From a virus: a stretch of DNA of 56,448 nt. The translations under genes and the position numbers were made by a program. This document shows, one piece after another, positions 31,078 to 37,612 of this stretch (positions are counted from its first letter, which is position 1; each line of letters opens with the position of its first letter). Below the pieces are notes generated by a model, which saw nothing but the letters and a program-made list of their open reading frames with translations, did not search any database and was not told the origin of the DNA. The stretch covers positions 1 through 56,448 of the IMG/VR virus record IMGVR_UViG_3300046804_006442; one strand, written 5' to 3'.

Positions 31078-31325
31078 ATTGACATCTGACCTATCGCTGC
31101 GATGCGGTTTGTCGTAGAGGAAGTTCAGGGCTGCCACCGAGAACGTATGGGAGACGCGAGTCGGTTGAACCAGCGTGATATGGGCAGCAAGCCAAACAGA
31201 ACCAGGGAATTCTCGGCCTATTGGTTCGGGTTGGTGCACCCGTGATCCGCTGTGAGGCGGGGAGGACAGTGTTTACTGTAGATGAATGATAGGATAAAAC
31301 AGAACCCTGACTACAGGATGTCAAT
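31078..31325 (+). ncRNA. rnpB: RNase P RNA (minimal, phage-encoded)
   Basis: A 248-nt RNA closed by a perfect 9-bp P1 helix: ATTGACATC (31078) with GATGTCAAT (31317). The 5' conserved block reads GAGGAAGTTCAGGGCT, matching the universal GAGGAAAGTCCGGGCT. The 3' block ACAGAACCCTGACTA (31299) matches ACAGAACCCGGCTTA, preceded by TAGATGAATGA as in bacterial rnpB. The P4 strands show compensating changes (CAGGG/CCCTG). It is about 120 nt shorter than typical bacterial RNase P RNA. It lies between tRNA-Pro and tRNA-Leu, where it could mature the phage tRNAs. Confidence 0.93.
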
Positions 31326-31337
31326 ATATACATGCAG

Positions 31338-31414
31338 GCCCCGGTGACGGAATTGGTATACGTGTCGGACTCAAAATCCGAATTGTGTGGGTTCGAGTCC
31401 CACCTGGGGCACCA
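31338..31414 (+). tRNA. tRNA-Leu (CAA), short variable arm
   Basis: Acceptor GCCCCGG/CTGGGGC, anticodon loop CTCAAAA, CCA encoded. The variable arm is about 5 nt, as in the other late Leu tRNAs. Confidence 0.9.
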
Positions 31415-31453
31415 ATAAAAATCAACCGCAGAGATCTGGAAGTTATATAGTTG

Positions 31454-32554
31454 ATGACGATGATTTCCTCGCCCGACAAATTTGGGTATTATACTGCGGG
31501 TGATCTAAAAACCTATAGCAAGATCGAAGCCATAGAATATTCGCTGCGCACCAATCAACCTGTGGCCTGGCGATTCAACGAAGAAACGTTCCAACAAGTG
31601 GATTGGACCCGCGAACCCGCGTGTTCGCTCTGGGACCTATACAAGCGCCGCTGTGCGCAGATCCGTGCGGCCTATGATTATGTGATCCTGATGTATAGTG
31701 GTGGATCCGACAGCCAGAATATGTTGGATGCTTGGATGGATTCAGGATTGCCCTTAGATGAGGTGGCCAGTCTCTGGAGCCTACAGGGCAGCGGAGATCG
31801 ACAGGCATTTTCCGAGGCCGAGGTAGCCAATGTGGTGCTGCCCAAGATGGAAAAATTACCGGTACGATTCCGACTCATCGATCAGACCACCCTGATATTT
31901 GATTACCTCAATCAGCTACGAGATGATTGGCAATATACGATCAATCGCCATCTCAGTCCCAACAACGGTGCCAGAGCATTGTTACGTACTCATATCAAAG
32001 AGTGGGCCGATATAATCGCGGCCGGGAAAAGGCTATGTATAGTCTGGGGATCAGAAAAACCCAGGTTTGATGATGACGTCGTGACTTTCATGGACATAGT
32101 CGACAACTGTGTCAGTCCATATGTGCAGAGAAAGTATCAGGACGGTTGGTATGATGAACTATTCTACTGGACTCCCGACCTGCCAGAGTTATTGGTAAAG
32201 CAGGCACATACGATACGACGTTTCTTATCAATCCCCCAAGAACTTCCGGGATTTTACAAACCAGGAAAAGACTACTACGGTCGTAATACCGGGTTGGACA
32301 AATATCTGACTGCCAAGGGTGTCAGGCATCTCATATATCCAACATGGAACGATGACACTTTCACAGTGGGCAAGAGTTCAAACAACGTATTCGCCGACCG
32401 TGACCGATGGTTCTGGCGCGGTAATACCGCGGAATCCCTGTTGTTTGGAGAGATCGTAAAGTCCACATTCAATATCATGCTGGGTGATAGCGACCTGGCA
32501 TTGATCGACGCATATCAAAAGAAACTCATGTTCAGCGGCGCATATCGCATATGA
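31454..32554 (+). CDS. PP-loop (N-type ATP pyrophosphatase) family protein
   Basis: 366 residues from ATG 31454; GGAAG lies upstream and a TTG at 31451 is possible. VILMYSGGSDSQNMLDAW (about 76-93) is the PP-loop SGGxDS. The rest, with IVWGSEKPRF (near 194), does not match QueC, TilS or asparagine synthetase closely. PP-loop enzymes adenylate a carboxylate, amide or nucleobase for amide, thiol or nitrile formation. A QueC-like role in the deazaguanine pathway is conceivable but unproven. Overlaps the next gene by 4 nt. Confidence 0.75.
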   Translation: MTMISSPDKFGYYTAGDLKTYSKIEAIEYSLRTNQPVAWRFNEETFQQVDWTREPACSLWDLYKRRCAQIRAAYDYVILMYSGGSDSQNMLDAWMDSGLPLDEVASLWSLQGSGDRQAFSEAEVANVVLPKMEKLPVRFRLIDQTTLIFDYLNQLRDDWQYTINRHLSPNNGARALLRTHIKEWADIIAAGKRLCIVWGSEKPRFDDDVVTFMDIVDNCVSPYVQRKYQDGWYDELFYWTPDLPELLVKQAHTIRRFLSIPQELPGFYKPGKDYYGRNTGLDKYLTAKGVRHLIYPTWNDDTFTVGKSSNNVFADRDRWFWRGNTAESLLFGEIVKSTFNIMLGDSDLALIDAYQKKLMFSGAYRI

Positions 32555-33402
32555 AAATCCTAGTTTTGTTTTTGTGTTTACTCACCGGTGTTTGCCATGC
32601 GGAAAAATCCGCGATCTACGTTTCAAATCCGCCCGGGGGTATCAGTGATCTTCTAGCTAGATTCATCGCCAAGAATCGACGCGATACCATGGTGGTCAAT
32701 ATACCCGGAGCTCTGACCCAACAGGCCCCAAAACAGGCGTTCCAGACTCACCAGCCGCTCATAGTCGAGACCTCAACACTGATCATAGATCCGATCATAT
32801 ACGGCCGTGATCGCACCTATGACATAATCACTAATTTTAAAGAGATAATACTACTGGGCACGGCACCTAACGTATTGTTGGTACCAGACAATAATCCAGC
32901 CATCGGCATACAGTCATTCCGTCGCTGGGCCGAAGAATCAAATGTGGACCTGACCTATGCTACCAGCGGATCAATGACTCATATCGCCGCGCTAGAATTG
33001 CTAGAACGATTAGGATTGTCAGGACGGAGGATACCTTATCGCGGTGGTATCAATGCTACCCAAGCAGTTATGCGCAACGAAGTGGTGTTCCATGTTGGCA
33101 ACCTAGTTGGCGCGAAACCAGCATTGGCCACGAAAAAGGTCCGGGGTATAATGTTACCAAAAGAAACGTTCAAGACCCGTGGCTATTATGGTATCGCGTT
33201 CCCACCGGGTATGGCTCCCGAAACTATCGCAGCATGGCGCCAGGTAATATCAGATCTATTTTCCAACAAGGAAACTCGTAGCGAGATCGAACAGTTTGGT
33301 TTTGAAGTGGATCTGGTACAGGGTATCGCGCTGGAACCTTGGATCCGGAAAGAAACCACCTACTACGAAGAAATAATAAAGCGGTACCGGGTCTCAGAGT
33401 AG
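32551..33402 (+). CDS. Bug/TctC-family periplasmic binding protein
   Basis: 283 residues. Residues 1-17 form a signal peptide (ILVLFLCLLTGVCHA with a cleavage site after AxA-like CHA). The mature part matches TctC/Bug receptors: SNPPGGISDLLARFIAKN, NVLLVPDNN, DLTYATSGSMTH and PYRGGINATQAVM. They bind carboxylates or similar ligands outside the inner membrane. No transporter genes accompany it, so it may redirect a host carrier or act as a secreted binder. The 3' end overlaps the oppositely oriented nitronate monooxygenase gene by 9 nt. A host-derived gene is likely. Confidence 0.85.
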   Translation: MKILVLFLCLLTGVCHAEKSAIYVSNPPGGISDLLARFIAKNRRDTMVVNIPGALTQQAPKQAFQTHQPLIVETSTLIIDPIIYGRDRTYDIITNFKEIILLGTAPNVLLVPDNNPAIGIQSFRRWAEESNVDLTYATSGSMTHIAALELLERLGLSGRRIPYRGGINATQAVMRNEVVFHVGNLVGAKPALATKKVRGIMLPKETFKTRGYYGIAFPPGMAPETIAAWRQVISDLFSNKETRSEIEQFGFEVDLVQGIALEPWIRKETTYYEEIIKRYRVSE

Positions 33403-34242
33403 CCGAATCAAATCGTCTACGATGTCTTGGATGGGTCTTATGGAGGTAATATGATCTATGGCAGTACCACAATACACATGCCCATCACAAAGATCCTTGA
33501 TACCACGCTGTAGCCCCAGGGTATGATTGTTTTCGTCGTCGCTATCGATGATTTTATGTACGATTCCTTGTTTTCCATGACGTCCGAATCTAGTGAGATC
33601 CGCAGAACTGGTCTGGAGCAATTGTTCTTTGGTGACAGCGCTCAATTGGCACTCTTGGCTCATGGCAAATAGTGTTCCTATGGCGACAGCGATCGCACCT
33701 TGATCTAGGTAATATTTTACCTGCTCAGCTGAATGTATCCCGCCCGTTGGTATCACATTTGGCAATAGCGTCTTGAAATAATCGTAGGTATTTTTTAATG
33801 GTTTGATATCACGATTACTCCCCCCAGCACCTTCGGCCCCTTTTATTACATAAGCATCAAACGGTAATTTTAGATTTTTGTGCTCTAAACCACCGCGTAA
33901 TATTACTTTGACGCCGCGTTGCTGTAGTCGATTGACAGCGACAGATATCTGATCTTCGTTATCGGGGGTTAGGTCGTAATATCTGAGAACTTCGACATAT
34001 CTGACGCCCATGTCCACATACCTGCCAATATCTGTCATCAATGCAGTTATAGGTAGCGTCAATATGACGTTGGTTTCATAATAATCTTGTAGATAATCTT
34101 CCAGCTCGGCGTCAGTAATCAATCCCAGCACTATACCAGGCGTTATGCCGGCCGCCGCGGCTGCTCGTATCAATCGCAAATCACTGACATGATTCATGGC
34201 CGCGCATATTATGGGATACTTGCTTGATAAGAATGAACTCAT
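33394..34242 (-). CDS. Nitronate monooxygenase-like flavoprotein
   Basis: 282 residues on the minus strand. The start YPIICAAMNHVSDLRLIRAA and later VIPTGGIHSAEQVKYYLDQG and IAVAIGTLFAMSQEC match the NMO/2-nitropropane dioxygenase and FabK-like fold, which binds FMN near the GG-G and GT blocks. Family members oxidise nitronates or reduce enoyl groups. A leader with TATAAATA and an AAGGA site precedes it, so it is a separately transcribed late gene. It converges on the Bug-type gene. Confidence 0.85.
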   Translation of the reverse strand: MSSFLSSKYPIICAAMNHVSDLRLIRAAAAAGITPGIVLGLITDAELEDYLQDYYETNVILTLPITALMTDIGRYVDMGVRYVEVLRYYDLTPDNEDQISVAVNRLQQRGVKVILRGGLEHKNLKLPFDAYVIKGAEGAGGSNRDIKPLKNTYDYFKTLLPNVIPTGGIHSAEQVKYYLDQGAIAVAIGTLFAMSQECQLSAVTKEQLLQTSSADLTRFGRHGKQGIVHKIIDSDDENNHTLGLQRGIKDLCDGHVYCGTAIDHITSIRPIQDIVDDLIRLL

Positions 34243-34261
34243 TTTAACATCCTTGGGATGA

Positions 34262-34269
34262 TATTTATA
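34262..34269 (-). promoter_or_regulatory. T4 late promoter consensus TATAAATA of the NMO gene
   Basis: An exact octamer on the minus strand, 19 nt before the start codon with a ribosome-binding site between. Confidence 0.65.
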
Positions 34270-34293
34270 GAGGCATTCTAAACATCGTTTTGA

Positions 34294-34322
34294 TTGACCG
34301 ACTCAACGTCTTACTATATAAT
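34294..34322 (+). promoter_or_regulatory. Sigma70-type promoter
   Basis: TTGACC, 17 nt, TATAAT (34317-34322), directly before tRNA-Val. Confidence 0.88.
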
Positions 34323-34328
34323 TACACT

Positions 34329-34404
34329 GGGTCCTTAGATTAGAGGCTAAATCATCACGTCGACATCGTGAAGACCACTGGTTCGATTCCAGTAGGACCT
34401 ACCA
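34329..34404 (+). tRNA. tRNA-Val (GAC), C33 variant
   Basis: Acceptor GGGTCCT/AGGACCT, anticodon stem TCACG/CGTGA, loop TCGACAT with C at position 33 instead of U, CCA encoded. Confidence 0.85.
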
Positions 34405-34405
34405 A

Positions 34406-34482
34406 GGGGACATAGCTCAGCTGGGACGAGCGCTTCGATGGCATCGAAGAGGTCCGGGGTTCGATCCCCCGTGTCTCCACCA
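34406..34482 (+). tRNA. tRNA-Ala (GGC)
   Basis: Acceptor GGGGACA/TGTCTCC, anticodon loop ATGGCAT, CCA encoded. Confidence 0.93.
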
Positions 34483-34501
34483 TTTTACCAAGGAGAAAGC
34501 A

Positions 34502-35173
34502 ATGAAACGCCAGATAGAAATACGTGCTGCCGAAGGCGGCGAAGACAGTCGGTTGTTTGTGCAGGACCTTGCCCAGGCCTATATCCGCCTGGCCCAGCGA
34601 GTGGGCTGAACAGCTCGCCCCGTGGACCAACGCCCAGGTGAATCACATATCCTGGTAGAAGGTCAGGATCTGCGGGGACTAGACAACGAACCCGGTGGGC
34701 ATCGCATACAGCGAGTACCACCCACCGAACGCCGGGGCCGTGTGCATACCAGCACAGTCACAGTGGCCGTGATAGACCCGGCCCGACCCCAGGTCACCAT
34801 ACGCGAACAAGATCTCGACATCGAATGGTATTCGGGTACCGGTGCCGGGGGTCAATATCGCAACAAACATCAGAATAGCTGCCGTATCCGGCACAGACCC
34901 ACCGGTATCCAGGCCACTGCCCAGTGCCGCAGCCGGGAGAACAGCCTAGCCGAAGCCAAAACTGCGTTATCTGCGCGGGTGCAGGCCGCTGTACAGGGCC
35001 AGCATGATCAGGACCTGGCCAGAGATCGGCGCCAGCAGGTGGGGTCAGGTCAGCGCGGGGACAAGATACGCACCTATCGTTTCCAGGATGATCGGGTGCA
35101 GGATCATGTTACCGGGCGGCGGGCGCGAGTCACGGATGTGATGCGTGGGCAGATCGATCTCTTATGGCCCTAA
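34502..35173 (+). CDS. RF1-like peptide chain release factor with in-frame UGA
   Basis: Read through the UGA at 34607-34609, it encodes 223 residues in one frame. The N-terminal part has IEIRAAEGGEDSRLFVQDLA (5-24), then the UGA falls where release factors have a conserved Trp. VQRVPPTE-like PxT (RIQRVPPTERRGRVH) marks the UAA/UAG-reading RF1 class, and GTGAGGQYRNKHQ holds the GGQ hydrolysis motif. The first RF domain is missing, so it is a short form. AAGGAG precedes ATG 34502. The UGA could permit regulated readthrough or be a mutation; other genes here use UGA as stop. Confidence 0.85.
34607..34609 (+). other. In-frame UGA codon at a conserved Trp position of the release factor
   Basis: Flanked in frame by GTG GGC and ACA GCT. 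Both flanking parts align to RF1, and the missing residue is Trp (UGG to UGA). No frameshift is needed to continue. Confidence 0.85.
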
Positions 35174-35189
35174 TCCATGTTGCAGTGCA

Positions 35190-35195
35190 TAAATA
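35190..35195 (+). promoter_or_regulatory. T4-type late promoter, leaderless
   Basis: CATAAATA followed by TCTGC and ATG 35201. The same arrangement with identical flanks (TAAATATCTGC-ATGGA) recurs at 51984. Confidence 0.65.
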
Positions 35196-35200
35196 TCTGC

Positions 35201-35377
35201 ATGGACCGAGAACTCATACTAGAATCGATCTCGCAGGGGCAGGCTCTGGATCTGGCACATATCCAGCGTTGCCTGGATCTAGTTGACCACGAACCCGATG
35301 ATCTCATACGCATCTATGCGCGCCTATGGTTAGAGCATCATAGTCTTGACTTCGCCCGAGCACTGGTATTAAAGTAA
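35201..35377 (+). CDS. Small hypothetical protein
   Basis: 58 residues from ATG 35201, chosen over 35177 because the late promoter core lies in between and ends 5 nt before it. It is helical and acidic. The function is unknown. Confidence 0.55.
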   Translation: MDRELILESISQGQALDLAHIQRCLDLVDHEPDDLIRIYARLWLEHHSLDFARALVLK

Positions 35378-35393
35378 CGGCTCGCGGGAGTGA

Positions 35394-35460
35394 CGGAATC
35401 GGCATACGTATCGGACTTAAAATCCGAGTTTTGAGGGTTCGAGTCCCTCCTCCCGCACCA
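35394..35460 (+). tRNA. tRNA-Leu (TAA), short variable arm
   Basis: Acceptor GCGGGAG/CTCCCGC, anticodon loop CTTAAAA, CCA encoded. A Leu-like D-arm with a truncated variable arm. Confidence 0.9.
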
Positions 35461-35463
35461 ATA

Positions 35464-36054
35464 TTATCCCGTGACTGGATCGGTAAAAACTATGGTATCA
35501 CCGCGCCGCATGATATTGTCGGTGAATTTATTGAAAAAATCCAAATCATAATGATCTAGATAGTCTGCCACCTGGGCCAACTGGGGCCAATGTTGTTTTA
35601 GATATGGTCGGTTGTCTCGATCTAGGACCTCTTGCCAAGCTGGATCCTCATCATGTAATTCTACGTCGGGTCCAAGATATTGACCGTATATAGACAATGA
35701 GTATATGTGTTCCAAGCGTTCCATACGTACTGCGTAAGCATGCTCACCGATGCGACGAACACGACCATATAAACGCGGCACGAACGGATTGTTCTGGTGT
35801 TGCAGCACCCACGACATATAGCGGACATATTCCTGATTATCGGCATCAAAGATTTTAATCACGTAGTTGAATTTGGGGTTGGAATAGACCTGTGCATAAA
35901 GACCAGTACCAGCCCGGGTCCAACCCAGTCGATCCATTTCAGCAGTCAATTTATCGCGCACCGCCCTGTAGGTACCGATCTCATAGGCGCCTTGTGCCTG
36001 GGCCGCTTGGAACGCAGGATGTTTTTTGAAAGGTTGTAGTTCGTAAAGACGCAT
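35464..36054 (-). CDS. Kinase-like fold protein
   Basis: 196 residues on the minus strand. VIKIFDADN (about 65) carries a Lys in the position of the kinase ATP-binding lysine. Later, FFNKFTDNIMRRGDTIVFTDP (near 174) resembles the catalytic-loop Asn and the DFG-type Asp of protein-kinase-like folds. It is shorter than a typical kinase, so it may be a small phage phosphotransferase or pseudokinase. It has a leaderless late-type promoter and runs opposite to the flanking tRNAs. Confidence 0.6.
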   Translation of the reverse strand: MRLYELQPFKKHPAFQAAQAQGAYEIGTYRAVRDKLTAEMDRLGWTRAGTGLYAQVYSNPKFNYVIKIFDADNQEYVRYMSWVLQHQNNPFVPRLYGRVRRIGEHAYAVRMERLEHIYSLSIYGQYLGPDVELHDEDPAWQEVLDRDNRPYLKQHWPQLAQVADYLDHYDLDFFNKFTDNIMRRGDTIVFTDPVTG

Positions 36055-36059
36055 ATCAA

Positions 36060-36065
36060 TATTTA
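36060..36065 (-). promoter_or_regulatory. T4-type late promoter of the kinase-like gene, leaderless
   Basis: TAAATA on the minus strand, 5 nt before the ATG at 36054. Confidence 0.55.
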
Positions 36066-36070
36066 GCCTA

Positions 36071-36147
36071 GCCCCGGTGACGGAACTGGCATACGTACTG
36101 GTTCGAGAGACCAGGTTCTGTGGGTTCGAGTCCCACCCGGGGCACCA
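36071..36147 (+). tRNA. tRNA-Leu (GAG), C33 variant
   Basis: Acceptor GCCCCGG/CCGGGGC, anticodon stem CTGGT/ACCAG, loop TCGAGAG with C33, short variable arm, CCA encoded. It is the last tRNA of the array. Confidence 0.86.
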
Positions 36148-36207
36148 TTTTTGTCAACTATTCCGGATCCAGCGCGTTAAATAAGAACACTGTCAGGAGG
36201 TACCATC

Positions 36208-36477
36208 ATGAAACAGATTTTAGTAGCTTTGGCGATACTGATTACCAGCACCGCGGCTCTGGCCCACGGTCCGCGATATCATCCGCATCACCCCAGCCCC
36301 ATGTGGTGGGTGGCCCCGGCAGTGATCGGGGGCGTGGTAACCTATGCCATGACCAGACCCACCGTTCCCGAACAACCGCGCATCATAGAAGTGCCGGCTG
36401 CACCGCCGGGTTTCCACTACGAAAACGTCCTGGATGCCCGTTGCAACTGCTACCGCACTGTTTTGGTCAACAACTAA
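36208..36477 (+). CDS. Exported His/Pro-rich small protein
   Basis: 89 residues. The first 20 (KQILVALAILITSTAALA) form a signal peptide with an ALA cleavage site. The mature start is His-rich (HGPRYHPHHPSPMWW), then a hydrophobic helix (WVAPAVIGGVVTYAMT) and a Pro-rich tail with CNCY near the end. It has a good AGGAGG site. It is probably a periplasmic or membrane-associated phage protein; its role is unknown. Confidence 0.65.
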   Translation: MKQILVALAILITSTAALAHGPRYHPHHPSPMWWVAPAVIGGVVTYAMTRPTVPEQPRIIEVPAAPPGFHYENVLDARCNCYRTVLVNN

Positions 36478-36551
36478 CGAGATTTTGTCAACGCAGGGCT
36501 GACAAAGGCGTTATATAGTATGCGCCCTGCGCAATAACCAAGGAGAATCAA

Positions 36552-36773
36552 ATGAAATACGTTCTATTTGCTGTGCTGTCTGTGTTTGGTTTCACCGCTG
36601 TAGCTGCTGAGCCTGCCAAGGCTCCCGAAGTCCGAGTCGAAGCCAAAAAGGAAGCTCCTGCCAAGGCCGAAGCCAAAAAAGAAGCTACCAAAAGCGACGC
36701 CAAGGCCGATAAAAAGGATAGCGCCAAACCTGTTGCTAAGAAAGACGACGTCAAAGCCGACGCCAAGAAGTAA
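36552..36773 (+). CDS. Exported Lys/Ala-rich small protein
   Basis: 73 residues. A signal peptide (residues 2-19, KYVLFAVLSVFGFTAVAA) is followed by a low-complexity, Lys/Ala/Asp-rich tail, a composition like histone-tail or structural linker peptides. AAGGAG is upstream. The function is unknown. Confidence 0.6.
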   Translation: MKYVLFAVLSVFGFTAVAAEPAKAPEVRVEAKKEAPAKAEAKKEATKSDAKADKKDSAKPVAKKDDVKADAKK

Positions 36774-36957
36774 TGGCTATTGGCTCTACTGGTGTGAGAC
36801 ATCGGATTATGAATTTGATACCCACCCCGGACGAGCCAGATTTCAAGTCGAGGATGCATCAACCACCGAAGATGATGAACTCAGCGACGAAATCATAGTC
36901 AGACTGTGGCTGGCGCGGCTACGTGCGCTGGCCCTATTGGACCGAACCCAGACCTAG
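36733..36957 (+). CDS. Possible small acidic protein (doubtful)
   Basis: An open frame of 74 codons from a TTG, overlapping the previous gene. The part after 36776 looks protein-like, with many aromatic and acidic residues (WLYWCETSDYEFDTHPGRA), but no ATG with a ribosome site exists in frame. It may be a remnant. A terminator overlaps its last codons. Confidence 0.25.
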   Translation: MLRKTTSKPTPRSNGYWLYWCETSDYEFDTHPGRARFQVEDASTTEDDELSDEIIVRLWLARLRALALLDRTQT

Positions 36958-36973
36958 TGTCTGGGTTCTTTTT
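36944..36973 (+). terminator. Intrinsic terminator
   Basis: The perfect stem GAACCCAGAC/GTCTGGGTTC with a 5-nt loop is followed by TTTTT. Confidence 0.93.
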
Positions 36974-36986
36974 GGTTAGACTATTA

Positions 36987-37015
36987 TTGACCGATACCAA
37001 AATCAGCTATATAAT
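36987..37015 (+). promoter_or_regulatory. Sigma70-type promoter
   Basis: TTGACC, 17 nt, TATAAT (37010-37015), directly after a terminator and before the 37046 gene. Confidence 0.88.
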
Positions 37016-37045
37016 AGCGACTTGATCATAAACACCGGAGACACA

Positions 37046-37222
37046 ATGAACGCCGACAAGAACTTCCGCATGAAACAGACCACCAAGCGCGTGGCTGCTA
37101 ACATTCTAGATGCCCATGAGCGTGGCGAATTCCTGCGCATGATGACGCAGGCCCAACTGATCGCTAGTCGCGTTCCCGCACGCCGAGACCGCAGCGAGCG
37201 CCGTGAGGCCGACAATGTCTAA
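37046..37222 (+). CDS. Small basic protein upstream of the omega-like gene
   Basis: 58 residues from ATG 37046, with GGAGA upstream. It is helical and Arg/Lys-rich (MKQTTKRVAANILDAHERGE), suggesting nucleic-acid or RNA-polymerase contact. Its TAA overlaps the omega-like start region by 8 nt, so the two are coupled. Confidence 0.6.
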   Translation: MNADKNFRMKQTTKRVAANILDAHERGEFLRMMTQAQLIASRVPARRDRSERREADNV

Positions 37223-37439
37223 GCATACCACCAGCGATCTGGCAGCAGCGGCCGTGGGTGGTCGTTATGACCTCGTGCTGATCGCTGCCAACCGTGTGCG
37301 CGAGATGCGCCTCCGACAGGCCCAACCCTTGGTGGAAAAACAGGGCAGCGATATCTCTACTGCTCTCCTGGAGATCGAACAAGGGCACGTGGGGCGCGAT
37401 TATCTCCAACGCGACGTCGACGACCGATCTCGCAAGTAA
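37215..37439 (+). CDS. rpoZ-like: RNA polymerase omega (RpoZ)-like protein
   Basis: 74 residues. GGRYDLVLIAANRVREMR (19-36) aligns to the conserved RFDLVLVAARRARQM of bacterial omega, followed by a PLVEKQGSDISTALLEIEQG block matching the KTTVIALREIEEG region. Omega binds the beta' C-terminus and helps assemble RNA polymerase. The overlap with a small basic gene suggests both act on host polymerase. A phage omega homologue could reprogramme the enzyme or serve a phage sigma. The alternative is chance resemblance in a short protein, but the pattern is good. Confidence 0.78.
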   Translation: MSKHTTSDLAAAAVGGRYDLVLIAANRVREMRLRQAQPLVEKQGSDISTALLEIEQGHVGRDYLQRDVDDRSRK

Positions 37440-37441
37440 TT

Positions 37442-37499
37442 GGATCAGGGCCGACAGCGATACCGGGCTACGAACCTAGAGTCCCTCGCTGCCTGATCC
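37442..37499 (+). ncRNA. Tandem structured RNA motif, copy 1
   Basis: The outer stem GGATCAGG/CCTGATCC encloses an inner stem CAGCGA/TCGCTG and a 25-nt loop starting TAC and ending GAGTCCC. Its shape and key bases are shared with copy 2 downstream. Confidence 0.7.
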
Positions 37500-37509
37500 T
37501 CCCAACCAA

Positions 37510-37563
37510 ATCAGGGCTCACGGTGATACTTGCCCCAGACGCATGAGTCCCTCACCGCCTGAT
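37510..37563 (+). ncRNA. Tandem structured RNA motif, copy 2
   Basis: The outer stem ATCAGG/CCTGAT is kept. The inner stem is CGGTGA/TCACCG, changed in both strands relative to copy 1, so base pairing is preserved. The same TAC and GAGTCCC loop ends are present. The family is not known to me; it could be a riboswitch-like or protein-binding element. Confidence 0.7.
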
Positions 37564-37583
37564 CCTCCAAAACTACCCAGATT

Positions 37584-37612
37584 TTGACATCTGTGATATA
37601 TACGGGTATTAT
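37584..37612 (+). promoter_or_regulatory. Sigma70-type promoter overlapping a start codon
   Basis: TTGACA (37584-37589), 17 nt and TATTAT (37607-37612). The -10 overlaps the 37611 ATG, so an alternative upstream -10 (TATATA, 37596) may be the functional one for a leaderless message. Confidence 0.5.

Noticed and set aside
31454-32554. Assigning the PP-loop protein as QueC to complete the deazaguanine pathway
   Set aside because: It lacks the QueC zinc-cysteine pattern and is much longer; only the ATP-pyrophosphatase motif is shared.
34502-35173. Calling the release factor PrfH
   Set aside because: PxT and the C-terminal block fit RF1 better, and it is not adjacent to rtcB.
36485-36519. Sigma70 promoter upstream of the 36552 gene
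   Set aside because: TTGTCA and TATAGT are present but the spacer is far from 17 nt; only an inverted repeat is convincing.
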